Notes: generated by a model not told the origin, from the sequence alone. DNA of 64,000 nucleotides from Sphingomonas sp. Leaf21 (GCF_916858675.1 NZ_CAKASM010000012.1:1-64000), one strand, 5' to 3'. Numbered from the stretch's first letter, positions 34,889-42,750 are shown. Program-made: numbers and translations.

Positions 34889-35775
34889 CCGCCCGGCCGT
34901 TGCCCGGCGACGAAGGCCGCGACCATCTCGGCCTGGTCGGGCCGGAGCGCGTCGACCGCGCCGATCGCCGCGTCGATGTCGTCGCCGAGCAGGATCGAGG
35001 GACATTGGCCCTCGTAATTGCCGAGATTGGGACGATGCTGGCGATAGCCGACCAGCGCCGCCAGTTCGGGCGTGAAGCTCCGCGCCACCGCTGGTGGATA
35101 GGCGAGCCACTGGTTCTCATAGGGCTTGAGCCATCCCAGCGCATAGCCGACCACCACGCCCCGCCGTACTGCGTCGCTCCGGTTCGGCCCCGCGCCGTGC
35201 AGCGTCGAGCCCAGGAACAGCAGCGCCGAGCCGGGCGCCATCACCGCCGCGCACGGCGGCGTATCGGGATCATGGCTCGCGGCAAGCTGGCCATGGCTGC
35301 GCGGCCAGACCAGCGTCGCGCCGTTGTCGGCCTCGAACGGCGTCAGCGGCCAGATCACGTTGACAAGATACTCCATCGCGCCCGGCTCGACCCGCCACAT
35401 GTTCTGGTCGCGGTGCGGCACCTGCTGCGGCGCGCCCGGATGGACGGCGATCGCCTGCGCGACATTGAGCTGGAGCGTGTCGCACCACGGCGCGAGCAGC
35501 CCTTCCACCACCTCGCGCACCAGCGGATGCATGACCAGCGGCTCGGCATGCCGCGACCGGGCGAGCAGGCGGCCGAACCGCTGGGTCGTCTCGCCGTAGA
35601 AGCCGCCGCGGCCGAATGGCGTCGCCGCGAAGGCGGCCGCAAGATCCTCGTCTAATTGCGCGAGCGTCTCGCCCGGCAACAGGCCGGAGATGATGCAATA
35701 GCCGTCGCGCAGCAACTGCGCGCGCCAAGCCTCGGCATCTTTGTCGGGCTGGGCCGCCACCGCGAGCCCGCTCAT
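34885..35775 (-). CDS. Phytanoyl-CoA dioxygenase (PhyH) family oxygenase
   Basis: 296 residues. A non-haem Fe(II)/2-oxoglutarate oxygenase. The metal ligands are His121 and Asp123 (VPHRDQNMW) and His203 (TLHGAGPNRS), with Arg209 placed to hold 2-oxoglutarate. The length fits PhyH-like enzymes that hydroxylate small molecules or acyl chains. It overlaps luxI as ATGA and gntR as ATGA, so it is made with the autoinducer synthase. A PhyH gene next to luxI is reported for other sphingomonads, but its substrate is not established. It could modify the signal or make a density-controlled metabolite. Confidence 0.88.
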   Translation of the reverse strand: MSGLAVAAQPDKDAEAWRAQLLRDGYCIISGLLPGETLAQLDEDLAAAFAATPFGRGGFYGETTQRFGRLLARSRHAEPLVMHPLVREVVEGLLAPWCDTLQLNVAQAIAVHPGAPQQVPHRDQNMWRVEPGAMEYLVNVIWPLTPFEADNGATLVWPRSHGQLAASHDPDTPPCAAVMAPGSALLFLGSTLHGAGPNRSDAVRRGVVVGYALGWLKPYENQWLAYPPAVARSFTPELAALVGYRQHRPNLGNYEGQCPSILLGDDIDAAIGAVDALRPDQAEMVAAFVAGQRPGG

Positions 35776-36380
35776 GCCGCGACCGCCACGGGCACGTCCG
35801 CCCCGACGATCCCGGTGGCGGCGAGCAGCGCTCGCGTGTCTGGCTCGATCGCGATCTCAAGCGCCGTGATCTGCTCCCCGCCGATCGCCTGCACGGGTCC
35901 GAGCGGGCGGCAGCGCCACCCGAAAGCGAGGATTTGCCGGGACCAGCCGCGCCCGGCGATCGCGGTGTAGTGCGCGATGCCGTTGGCCAGGGCATGGTCG
36001 ACCAGCGCCACCACCAGCGCGTCGCGCGCCGTGCGGCGGGCGCGGGCATCGAGCGACCGGTCGAGGCAGAAGCGCGTGATCTCGAATATCGCCGGCCCCG
36101 TCGGCGGCGCATCGGCGCACAAACCGGGAAAGAGCGTACCGAGCAGATGCGGGCGGGTCGTCGGCAGCAGCCGTGCCGAAGCACGATGCGCACCCGCCGC
36201 ATCGGTCACGATGAGGTAGCGGGCGTGGCCGTCGTCGAACTCATCGAGCTCGAACCGGCCGTCGACCACCGGCACGTCCCATCCGAGCAGGTCGACGAAC
36301 ACGGCCTTGCGCGCCGCGAACATGCGCCGGAGGATCGGATATTCGAGCGGTCGTGGGACATTGCGGATCAGCTGTATCAT
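35772..36380 (-). CDS. luxI: LuxI-type acyl-homoserine lactone synthase
   Basis: 202 residues. Makes an N-acyl-homoserine lactone from S-adenosylmethionine and an acyl donor. All hallmark residues are present: Arg24, Phe28 and Trp34 (RKAVFVDLLGW), Asp46 and Asp49 (ELDEFDDGHARYL), Arg70 (RASARLLPT), and Glu100 and Arg103 (IFEITRF). The start has a strong AAGGAG ribosome site 7 bases upstream, but site and start lie in a hairpin. It follows luxR by 54 bases and overlaps phyH by four. The acyl chain cannot be predicted from sequence. Confidence 0.95.
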   Translation of the reverse strand: MIQLIRNVPRPLEYPILRRMFAARKAVFVDLLGWDVPVVDGRFELDEFDDGHARYLIVTDAAGAHRASARLLPTTRPHLLGTLFPGLCADAPPTGPAIFEITRFCLDRSLDARARRTARDALVVALVDHALANGIAHYTAIAGRGWSRQILAFGWRCRPLGPVQAIGGEQITALEIAIEPDTRALLAATGIVGADVPVAVAA

Positions 36381-36409
36381 GGCGGCTCTCCTTGCTGTGC
36401 CGCCATGAT
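36376..36409 (-). promoter_or_regulatory. Hairpin enclosing the luxI ribosome site and start codon
   Basis: Ten-base perfect arms (ATCATGGCGG and CCGCCATGAT) surround a 14-base loop that contains AAGGAG. The luxI ATG lies in the 3' arm. In the transcript this would tie up the start codon while leaving the Shine-Dalgarno sequence in the loop, a layout suited to control of translation initiation. Confidence 0.6.
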
Positions 36410-36434
36410 GATCACGGGGAGGGTCGGCGCTCGC

Positions 36435-37205
36435 CTATCCCGGAAAAGGGGGATGGCCGGGGCGAAGCACGTCGCGGAAGCTGATCGTCCCATCGAACAA
36501 CGTCCGGATCACCAGCGATGTCCGCTTGTTCACCTCATATCGCTCGCAGGCCTGCCGGACATGGCAGGTGATCGTCTCCTCGCTGATCCCCAGGATCCGG
36601 CTGGTCTCCCAGTCGGTCTTGCCCCGCGCGATCCAAAGCACGCAGTCGCGCTGCCGATCGGTCAGGCTGGGCGCAGGGTCGGTTCGTGCGCCGCGTGCCA
36701 TCCACAGCCGCCGCGCCGCCTCGAACGCGAACGCGCCCGCCAGCTGGGCGAGCGGCAACGCTTCAGGTGCCATGGCATGACCGGTGCCAAGCGCGAACGA
36801 ACAGGACCCATGCGCTTCGCCGGGGACGTTCGCCGGCACGGTGAAGCCATCGCCGATCCCTTGTTCGCGCCCCAGCGCCAGCGTCCGGCGATCGGCCGCG
36901 GTCAGCGGGATCATCGCCGGGATGCGCGACCAGCAGAAGCCGACGCTGGTCACATGGCTGGCGCGGTGGACCGGGTCCGAGACCCCCAGCCGGTTCGCCT
37001 CGTAATAGTCGACCCATTCCGGCGGGTAGTCGTGCAGGAGGATCGCCTCGCCCCGTGCCGCGCGCAGGTCGACATGATGCGCCAGCGCGTAATGGTCGAA
37101 GCCGAGATGGCGGGTGATCCGCGTCATCGCGCCGGCCAGGTCGTCGGCATCGCGCGCGGCGTCCACCAGGTCCATCAGCTCGAACGCCATCGCACGCATC
37201 TGCAT
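36435..37205 (-). CDS. luxR: LuxR-type quorum-sensing transcriptional regulator
   Basis: 256 residues from the ATG at 37205; the frame also allows a TTG at 37238 and nearby ATGs. The N-terminal autoinducer-binding domain has the WVDYYEANRLGVSDPV stretch (Trp, Tyr and Asp that contact the lactone). The C-terminal LuxR helix-turn-helix is at about residues 190-245 (LTDRQRDCVLWIARGKTDWE, SEETITCHVRQACERY). It should bind the lactone made by the next gene and act at lux-box palindromes, one of which is seen 160 bases upstream. Gene order luxR-luxI in one direction permits autoinduction. Confidence 0.93.
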   Translation of the reverse strand: MQMRAMAFELMDLVDAARDADDLAGAMTRITRHLGFDHYALAHHVDLRAARGEAILLHDYPPEWVDYYEANRLGVSDPVHRASHVTSVGFCWSRIPAMIPLTAADRRTLALGREQGIGDGFTVPANVPGEAHGSCSFALGTGHAMAPEALPLAQLAGAFAFEAARRLWMARGARTDPAPSLTDRQRDCVLWIARGKTDWETSRILGISEETITCHVRQACERYEVNKRTSLVIRTLFDGTISFRDVLRPGHPPFPG

Positions 37206-37364
37206 CGCGCGGCACCCCGGCCCAGGGCGGCGTTTCAAGCCACCGGCGATCCCCCGGCCGTCCTTTTCTTCCCCGTTGCGCGCCTCTCCGGCTTCTCACC
37301 CCGGCCGCGCGGCTGCTTCCCGAGCCTCGGAGGCTATCACAGCCATAACCCGGGCGAAACGAAA

Positions 37365-37382
37365 TACCCGTCCGGAACGGTA
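37365..37382. promoter_or_regulatory. Lux-box-like palindrome between luxR and the frameshifted gene
   Basis: TACCCGTCCGGAACGGTA is an 18-base imperfect palindrome centred on CCGG, with 14 of 18 bases symmetrical. Length, centre and spacing fit LuxR-family operators. It lies 14 bases before the ATG of the divergent DUF6499/DUF2285 gene and 160 bases before luxR, so it could serve either or both. Confidence 0.5.
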
Positions 37383-37395
37383 CTGACCCGTCAAC

Positions 37396-38236
37396 ATGCG
37401 GAGACCCCCGCTTGGCAACGGCGTGACTGAATGGCCGCATCCGACCGACTGGCGCGATCCCGCGCCCTACCGGCGCCTCGCCCGCACCGATCGCGCCGGC
37501 CTTATGTGGGAATGGCTGCGCCGCGACCCTGCCTATGTCGCCTGGTATACCCGCGCCAGCATGGCCACCCGCGGCGCAGAGCCGCCCACCGGCGCGCTCC
37601 AGCGCTGGGGGTTGCACTTTTGCCGAGGATCCGGGGATCGGCGCGCCCGCCGCACGGATCCTGTGGCATGAAGCGCTCGATCCCGGCACGCTGTCGGTCA
37701 CCGTCACGCCGGCCTCCGGTCCGGATCCCGACGCCGTCAACCTCGACCGACTGGCGCCGTGGCTGACCGTCGTCGAGGGTCGGGACGCACGCGAGCATGC
37801 CGTCCTGTCCGATGGCTGGCGTCGCATCCGCGTCGATGTCGAGGCCGGCACGCTTCGGGCGGGCGGCACCGTCATCCTGGCGTACCGGTTGCGGGGGCTA
37901 TGCTCCGCCGAGTCCCGGCTGCTGCCGCTCAGGCGGCTCGTCACCCTGTGCCGCGCCGGCGGCTTTGCCGCGACGCTCTATCCGCCCGACCGGCGCATGC
38001 CACGCTGGATCGATATCCTGCGGGTCGCCGATGCCCGGGCGAGCGGCGCCAGCTACCAGGACATCGCATGCACGCTGTTCGGCGAGGCACGCACCCGGCG
38101 CGACTGGCATGCGCCCGGCCGGTCGCTCCACTCACAAGTCCGCCGACTCGTCGCCGGCGCGCGGGCCATGGCCGCCGGAGGCTATCGCGACCTGCTGCGA
38201 CGGCGCGAGCGCGGCACCAGTGCGCCGGACGCGTGA
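37396..38236 (+). CDS. fseA: FseA-like DUF6499/DUF2285 activator encoded in two frames (+1 frameshift)
   Basis: The first frame (37396-37671) encodes a DUF6499 segment (TDWRDPAPYRRLARTDRAGL, WEWLRRDPAYVAWY) up to WGLHF and then loses similarity. The second frame, from 37622, continues with AEDPGIGAPAARILWHEALD and a DUF2285 domain (SYQDIACTLFGEARTRRDWH, LHSQVRRLVAGARAMAAGGY). Slipping one base forward at TTT-T (37618-37621) gives one 279-residue protein. In ICEMlSymR7A the activator FseA is made from two such frames by programmed +1 frameshifting under quorum-sensing control and switches on rdfS. The same neighbours (luxRI, rdfS, traF, rlxS) are here. A sequencing error in a T run is the main alternative. 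Confidence 0.82.
37618..37621 (+). other. Candidate +1 ribosomal frameshift site TTT-T
   Basis: In frame 1 the codons read TTG CAC TTT TGC CGA. A tRNA-Phe moving one base from TTT to the overlapping TTT lets reading go on as GCC GAG GAT, which matches the DUF2285 half. Frame 1 otherwise ends at 37671 after 91 codons. The four-T run is both a plausible slippery site and a plausible indel hot spot. Confidence 0.65.
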
Positions 38237-38291
38237 CCCGACCGGGTGGACCGGTTTCCTTGCGGCGCCACTCCGGCTAGGTTGTCCCGCG

Positions 38292-39191
38292 ATGCGAAGC
38301 GACCTCGAACACCTGCCGGACAAGAAGCGCCGCGATCTCGACCGGATCGTCGAAGTGCTGTTCGCCGAGTTCGAGCAGGCGACGTCACTGTCGACGCAGA
38401 AATGGCGCCGGCAGGGCCGCATCCTCAAGGTCATCCTCTACGGCTCGTATGCGCGCGGCGACTGGGTCGACGATCCGGTTGGCGGCTACCAGTCGGACTA
38501 TGACATCCTTGTCGTCGTCAGCGACGAGCGGCTGACCGAGCCCGGCGAGTTCTGGGCCAAGGCGGATGACCAGTTCGTCCGCGAGGTGACGATCTCGAAG
38601 CGAATCTCGGCGCCGGTGACGTTCATCGTTCACAGCCTTGCGGACGTGAACAACCAGCTGACGCAAGGCCGGCCCTTCTTCATCGACGCGATCGAGCAGG
38701 GCATTGCGCTCTACGAAGTCGAAGACTTCCCGTTCGTCACGCCCAAGCCGCTTGAACCCAAAGCCGCGCTGGCGGAGGCGCGGAAGCATTTCGACCAGTG
38801 GTTTCCAAGTGCGTCCGAGTTTCTCGAACTGGGAAAAATCGCAGCTGGGAACGGCATGCTGAATAAAGGCGCGTTCCTGTTTCATCAGGCTGCCGAGCAG
38901 TTTTATCACTCCGTTTTGCTTACCCTGACGCTCTACAGCCCGAAGTCGCACAAGCTGAACTTCCTGCGCAGCCAGGCCGAGCCGCTGGTCCACGAGCTCA
39001 TCGCCGTCTGGCCGCGCGATACGCGCTTTGCCCAGCGCTGCTTCGAGCTGCTCCGCCAGGCCTATGTCAACGCCCGCTATTCGCCCCACTACAAGGTGAC
39101 GCCCGCCGAGCTCGAATGGCTGGCCGAGCGCGTGGCGCTGCTCCAGCAGCTGGTCAAGCATGCCTGCGAGGCACGGCTCGCCTCGGGCTGA
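38292..39191 (+). CDS. Nucleotidyltransferase-HEPN fusion protein
   Basis: 299 residues. The N-terminal half has the Pol-beta/MNT nucleotidyltransferase signature (ILYGSYARGDW then YQSDYDILVVVSD), with the catalytic acidic pair. The C-terminal half (about residues 155-290) is HEPN-like (FLFHQAAEQFYHSVLLTLTL, SHKLNFLRSQAEPL, VNARYSPHYKV). In two-gene form, MNT and HEPN proteins act as antitoxin and RNase toxin; here both are one chain, a form common on mobile elements of this class. The long frame reaching back to 37797 is a shadow; the ATG at 38292 begins the conserved part. Probably an element-stabilising or defence function. Confidence 0.82.
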   Translation: MRSDLEHLPDKKRRDLDRIVEVLFAEFEQATSLSTQKWRRQGRILKVILYGSYARGDWVDDPVGGYQSDYDILVVVSDERLTEPGEFWAKADDQFVREVTISKRISAPVTFIVHSLADVNNQLTQGRPFFIDAIEQGIALYEVEDFPFVTPKPLEPKAALAEARKHFDQWFPSASEFLELGKIAAGNGMLNKGAFLFHQAAEQFYHSVLLTLTLYSPKSHKLNFLRSQAEPLVHELIAVWPRDTRFAQRCFELLRQAYVNARYSPHYKVTPAELEWLAERVALLQQLVKHACEARLASG

Positions 39192-39556
39192 TCGCCTGAT
39201 CTCAAGGTAACGCAAGCAGTTGGCGCCCCGGGCGCTGGCGCACCCGGTCGTGCTCTCGCGGCACGCCGCCGAGCCGCGGGCGCGTCTCGGCCATTCGGCG
39301 TCGATCACTGGCGCGGGGATGGAGTCGCCGCATGCGCGGCGGCGTCGTGGGTCGGGGCTTCCCCGGTCAGCGGGAGTGGCCGGCGCGCCCGCCTAGGCCC
39401 GGCGCGGCCGGCGGCAACCCGCAAGGCTTGCGGGTGCTCCAGTGCCTTTCGCCCTGCGGTGCCGCCGCCCGCTCGAACCGGGCCTTCCGGTCGCTGGTCG
39501 CCGCCCACCCCTCGCTGTCCGGGGAGCCATGCTGGGCGGGGAAAGGAGATCGGGAC
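39192..39556. other. GC-rich gene-free stretch before ardC
   Basis: No gene supported. The 3' end holds the ardC ribosome site (AAAGGAG at 39542-39548). The remainder is very GC-rich, with several short self-complementary patches such as GCGCCCCGGGCGC near 39221, any of which may terminate the HEPN gene transcript. No promoter could be picked out. Confidence 0.4.
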
Positions 39557-40513
39557 ATGCATAGGAACACCAATGAACGTCGTGTTTCGGGAGAGCACGG
39601 GAAGGCGCGCGAGGATCGCGCGTCGCTTTACGACGAGGTGACGGGGCGGATCATCGCCGACCTGGAGGCGGGGCATGTGCCTTGGGTTCAGCCTTGGGGC
39701 GCGGATGGCTCCGGGGTCGGTCCCGGCCTGCCGCGCAACGCGCTGACCCGCCGGTCCTATTCGGGCATCAATATCCTCATCCTGTGGGGCGAGGTCATCG
39801 CCAAGGGCTACCCGTCGCAGGGCTGGCTGACCTTCCGGCAGGCGCTCGCGGCGGGTGGCCATGTCCGCAAGGGCGAGGTTGGAACGACCGTCGTCTATGC
39901 CGACCGCTTCGTGCCCGAGGCGGAGAAGGAACGTGCGCTCGCCGAGGGTGGCGATGCCCGCGCGGTTCCCTTCCTCAAGCGCTTCACCGTCTTCAACGCC
40001 GCGCAATGCGAGGGGCTGCCCCCCGATCTCGCCGCGGATCCGGCGCCCTTGCCCAAGCGCGAAATCGTGCCGGTCGCCGAGGAGGTCATCGCCGCCTCCG
40101 GCGTCGCGTTCCGGGTCGGCGGCGACAAGGCCTATTATGCGCCGTCGCAGGATTTCGTCGTCGTGCCGCCGCAGCCGGCCTTCTTCGACCAGGTCAATTA
40201 CTACCGGACCTGCCTCCACGAACTGACCCATGCCACCGGCCATCACGCGCGCCTGGGTCGCGACCTGTCCAGCGCCTTCGGGACGCCGGGCTATGCCCGC
40301 GAGGAACTCGTCGCCGAGATGGGATCAGCCTTTCTCTGCGCCGCGCTTGGCATCGTGCCGACCGTCCGCCATGCCGACTATATCGCTGCGTGGCTCGCCG
40401 TCCTGCGCGAGGACAACCGCGCCATATTCCGTGCGGCCGGGGCCGCGTCGCGCGCCGCCGACTGGCTGCTCGCCCGGCATGCCGAGGCGCAAGCCCGGAG
40501 GGTGGCGGCATGA
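39557..40513 (+). CDS. ardC: ArdC-like antirestriction protein with zincin metallopeptidase domain
   Basis: 318 residues. The N-terminal ssDNA-binding domain (about residues 18-130, LYDEVTGRIIADLEAGHVPW, ALTRRSYSGINILIL) is followed by a zinc-peptidase-like domain with His221-Glu222-x-x-His225 (HELTHATGH) and a downstream EELVAEMGSAF helix. ArdC-type proteins shield incoming DNA in a new host and are carried by conjugative elements. The ATG at 39557 has a strong ribosome site; longer frames lack similarity. It overlaps the DUF2958 gene as ATGA. Confidence 0.92.
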   Translation: MHRNTNERRVSGEHGKAREDRASLYDEVTGRIIADLEAGHVPWVQPWGADGSGVGPGLPRNALTRRSYSGINILILWGEVIAKGYPSQGWLTFRQALAAGGHVRKGEVGTTVVYADRFVPEAEKERALAEGGDARAVPFLKRFTVFNAAQCEGLPPDLAADPAPLPKREIVPVAEEVIAASGVAFRVGGDKAYYAPSQDFVVVPPQPAFFDQVNYYRTCLHELTHATGHHARLGRDLSSAFGTPGYAREELVAEMGSAFLCAALGIVPTVRHADYIAAWLAVLREDNRAIFRAAGAASRAADWLLARHAEAQARRVAA

Positions 40514-40914
40514 CGCTCCTGACCCCCGACCTGCGCTTCGCCCTGCGCACCAACGACCTGGCCCGCCGCGCCGCCGGGCGCGCCGGCCAGGCCGAGCCGG
40601 ATCCCATGCCGGTGGTGAAGCTGTTCAACCCGCTGGGTGCCGGAACCTGGCTAGCGACCGAGCTCTGGGAGGACGGCGACACGCTGTTCGGCCTCGCCGA
40701 TCTCGGCTTCGGCTGTCCCGAACTCGGTGCCTTCTCGCTGCGCGAACTCGCCTCTCTCCGCTTGCCCTACGGGCTCGGTATCGAGCGCGACATCGGCTTC
40801 GAAGGCCTCGCACCGCTCTCGGTCTGGGCGGCGACCGCGCGAAGCGCCGGGTCGATCATCTGGGCGGAGGCGCTGTTGCGACGTAAGCCGCTCGCCGATC
40901 CGGAGGACGGATAA
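40510..40914 (+). CDS. DUF2958 family protein
   Basis: 134 residues with the family pattern (PVVKLFNPLGAGTWLATELW, DTLFGLADLGFGCPELGAFS, GIERDIGF). Function unknown; it is a regular companion of ArdC on alphaproteobacterial integrative elements. It overlaps ardC by four bases and is followed by two strong hairpins, so ardC-DUF2958 is probably a two-gene unit. Confidence 0.88.
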   Translation: MTLLTPDLRFALRTNDLARRAAGRAGQAEPDPMPVVKLFNPLGAGTWLATELWEDGDTLFGLADLGFGCPELGAFSLRELASLRLPYGLGIERDIGFEGLAPLSVWAATARSAGSIIWAEALLRRKPLADPEDG

Positions 40915-40924
40915 CGCGTACGAA

Positions 40925-40955
40925 GGGGAGCCGGTCGCCGTCGTACCGGCTCCCC
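40925..40955 (+). terminator. Hairpin after DUF2958
   Basis: Perfect 11-base arms (GGGGAGCCGGT and ACCGGCTCCCC) around a 9-base loop, 10 bases after the DUF2958 stop. No U tract follows, so it may need Rho or act as a 3' stabiliser. Confidence 0.6.
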
Positions 40956-41009
40956 GGTACTGCGCGGAAGCGCGCGGCATGGTCGCACCGGTTGTCCCCG
41001 GAAAAATTC

Positions 41010-41045
41010 GCGCGCCGCCGCCCCGCTGCGGGGGCGGCGGCGCGC
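41010..41045. terminator. Very strong hairpin before the UDG-like gene
   Basis: Perfect 15-base arms (GCGCGCCGCCGCCCC and its complement) around a 6-base loop. An AAAAATTC run lies just left of it, so on the minus strand it is followed by a U-rich stretch. It lies 49 bases upstream of the next gene start and separates two transcription units. Confidence 0.6.
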
Positions 41046-41094
41046 TGTCGAGAAAAGTAACGGCTTGTTATCCGGGGCACTCCAGGATGCGGGC

Positions 41095-41859
41095 ATGACG
41101 ATCACACCGCAGATCCCACTCGTGGTGGGCATGAACCCGAGCAAGCACGCCCCAAACCAGTCCTGGGCACCGACCGCACGCTCGACGCAGCTGATCGCGG
41201 ACTTCGTATTCGGTGATCCCGATAGGGTCGATGAGCTCGTTGAAGGGCTCGAACTCGACAACCTCAACCCAACGATCCCTGATGGCTGCGAACGGCGCAT
41301 GCGCGTCGACCCAGCCGCCGCTCGCATGACGCTCGGCGCATGGCATGCCGGCGGGCGGCTCCGGCATCGCACCATCGTCCTGCCTGGTGATGAGGTCGCC
41401 AAGTGCTTCTTCGACTGGCTGGACGTGAAGCATCCTGGCCGTGCCGAACCGTTCGACACCGGCCTCCTTCCCAAGGCGCCCGGCCTGCGCATCGTGATGC
41501 TACCCCATCCCGGTCGCATCCTTCGCCTGCGCCGCCGCTCGGCGGCCAAATGGCGCGAGGCGCTCGGCCACGCCGAAACGCGATTCCACAGCATCGCTGC
41601 TGCGTTCGCCGAGGGCGAGGCGATCCTTTTCGCGGAGGCGCGCCGCATTGATTGGGAGCTGATCGAGGACGACGCCCGCGTGGCAAACCTGCTCGCCATC
41701 GATGAGCAGAACCAGCTCCTTGAGGAGGAGGAGGAGGACATTGCCCGCGCGCTCTACGACGAAGCCTTGCGCGAGTTCCGCCGGGACGATGAACACGACG
41801 AGCAGCTCGACCGGCTCGACGACCATGTGAACGGCGGGTGGTGGCACGGCGACGACTAG
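41095..41859 (+). CDS. Hypothetical protein with uracil-DNA-glycosylase-like motifs
   Basis: 254 residues. The start has VVGMNPSKHAP and the centre has MLPHPGRILRL, which resemble the two active-site motifs of the uracil-DNA glycosylase superfamily (a GMNP-type first motif and an HPx loop). The tail after residue 185 is strongly acidic and charged (LLEEEEEDIARALYDEALRE), perhaps coiled. A UDG-like enzyme or DNA-binding homologue on a mobile element could act in repair or in recognition of modified DNA. The start follows no clear ribosome site. The assignment is from motifs only. Confidence 0.6.
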   Translation: MTITPQIPLVVGMNPSKHAPNQSWAPTARSTQLIADFVFGDPDRVDELVEGLELDNLNPTIPDGCERRMRVDPAAARMTLGAWHAGGRLRHRTIVLPGDEVAKCFFDWLDVKHPGRAEPFDTGLLPKAPGLRIVMLPHPGRILRLRRRSAAKWREALGHAETRFHSIAAAFAEGEAILFAEARRIDWELIEDDARVANLLAIDEQNQLLEEEEEDIARALYDEALREFRRDDEHDEQLDRLDDHVNGGWWHGDD

Positions 41860-42346
41860 CGGCGGCGTACCCGGGCCGTGACACACCGGCAGAGCGCGAC
41901 TTTCGCACCTTGGCCACTTCTCTGCCCGCGTCGCGCGAGAGTTCCCCTGAGGCGATCCAGGCGATTAACGTCCACCGCCCCGTAGCGGCTGTTCCGGCAG
42001 CGCATGGCGATCGAACCGGTCGACATGGAATAGTCGCACTGGACGCGGTCTGTCGGCAATCGGACTCAGCCTTGGTCTTTTCTCCGCAATATGCTGCGCG
42101 AACGGGGTTTCGTCGTCAATCATCACGGCGCTCCCGACCTGTTCGGCGCCTGATCCCTGCCCGCCAGAGCCGCCCTCCCACGGCCTCGCCGACGGCGGGT
42201 CTGGCAGGCCCGCTCCTGTTCCCGCGCAACGGCTGCGCCGTCCTCCACGTCCGTTTCGGCCTTCGGTGCGCGTCGTCGCGCGCCTGCCGGTCGACCGCCT
42301 GTCGAGGCCGCAAGAGGGCGGCTCTCGCGAGCAAGGAGACAGTGAC
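41860..42346. other. Gene-free stretch before DUF736
   Basis: About 490 bases in which I can support no gene; open frames on both strands are compositional. The last bases contain the DUF736 ribosome site (CAAGGAGAC). It probably holds the promoter of DUF736 but shows no clear boxes or repeats. Confidence 0.4.
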
Positions 42347-42646
42347 ATGGCACAGATCGGCAGCTTCGTCCGCGATGACAACGGCGTCTTCGCAGGCACC
42401 ATCCGCACCCTGACGCTCAACACCAAGGCGACGATCCGCCCCTGCGAACGCGACAACGACCGCGCGCCCGACCACCGCATCTACGCCGGTGCGATCGAGA
42501 TCGGCGCGGCCTGGACCAAGGCCACACGCGAGAGCGGCACCGAGTATCTCAGCCTCAAGATCGACGATCCCTCGCTGCCTGCACCCATCTACGCACAGCT
42601 GGTGCAGGGCGACGGTGCGGAGTGGAAGCTCATCTGGTCCCGCTGA
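42347..42646 (+). CDS. DUF736 family protein
   Basis: 99 residues, matching the family along its full length (MAQIGSFVRDDNGVFAGTIR, SLKIDDPSLPAPIYAQLV). DUF736 proteins are small conserved proteins of alphaproteobacterial plasmids and integrative elements, without an established function. A good AAGGAG ribosome site precedes the ATG. It lies just upstream of the excisionase operon and may be transcribed separately. Confidence 0.92.
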   Translation: MAQIGSFVRDDNGVFAGTIRTLTLNTKATIRPCERDNDRAPDHRIYAGAIEIGAAWTKATRESGTEYLSLKIDDPSLPAPIYAQLVQGDGAEWKLIWSR

Positions 42647-42722
42647 CCGGCCCAGGGGGTGTCGAAGACCACCGATGCGGTTTCCGACACTCCCGCCGCG
42701 AGGCCGAATTCCGCAGTCCTGG

Positions 42723-42750
42723 GGTCCCAGGCGACCGGTCCCAGGTCGCC
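42723..42750 (+). promoter_or_regulatory. Tandem GGTCCCAGG repeats upstream of the excisionase gene
   Basis: GGTCCCAGGCGACC (42723-42736) is followed at once by GGTCCCAGGTCGCC (42737-42750), identical in 11 of 14 positions. Parts also form an inverted pair GCGACC...GGTCGC. They end 23 bases before the rdfS ATG, where an activator or autoregulator could bind. A further inverted pair GTGTCG...CGACAC lies at 42659-42690. Confidence 0.5.

Noticed and set aside
37797..38291. 5' extension of the nucleotidyltransferase-HEPN frame
   Set aside because: It lies antiparallel in reading frame to the DUF2285 domain and shows no similarity; the ATG at 38292 begins the conserved protein.
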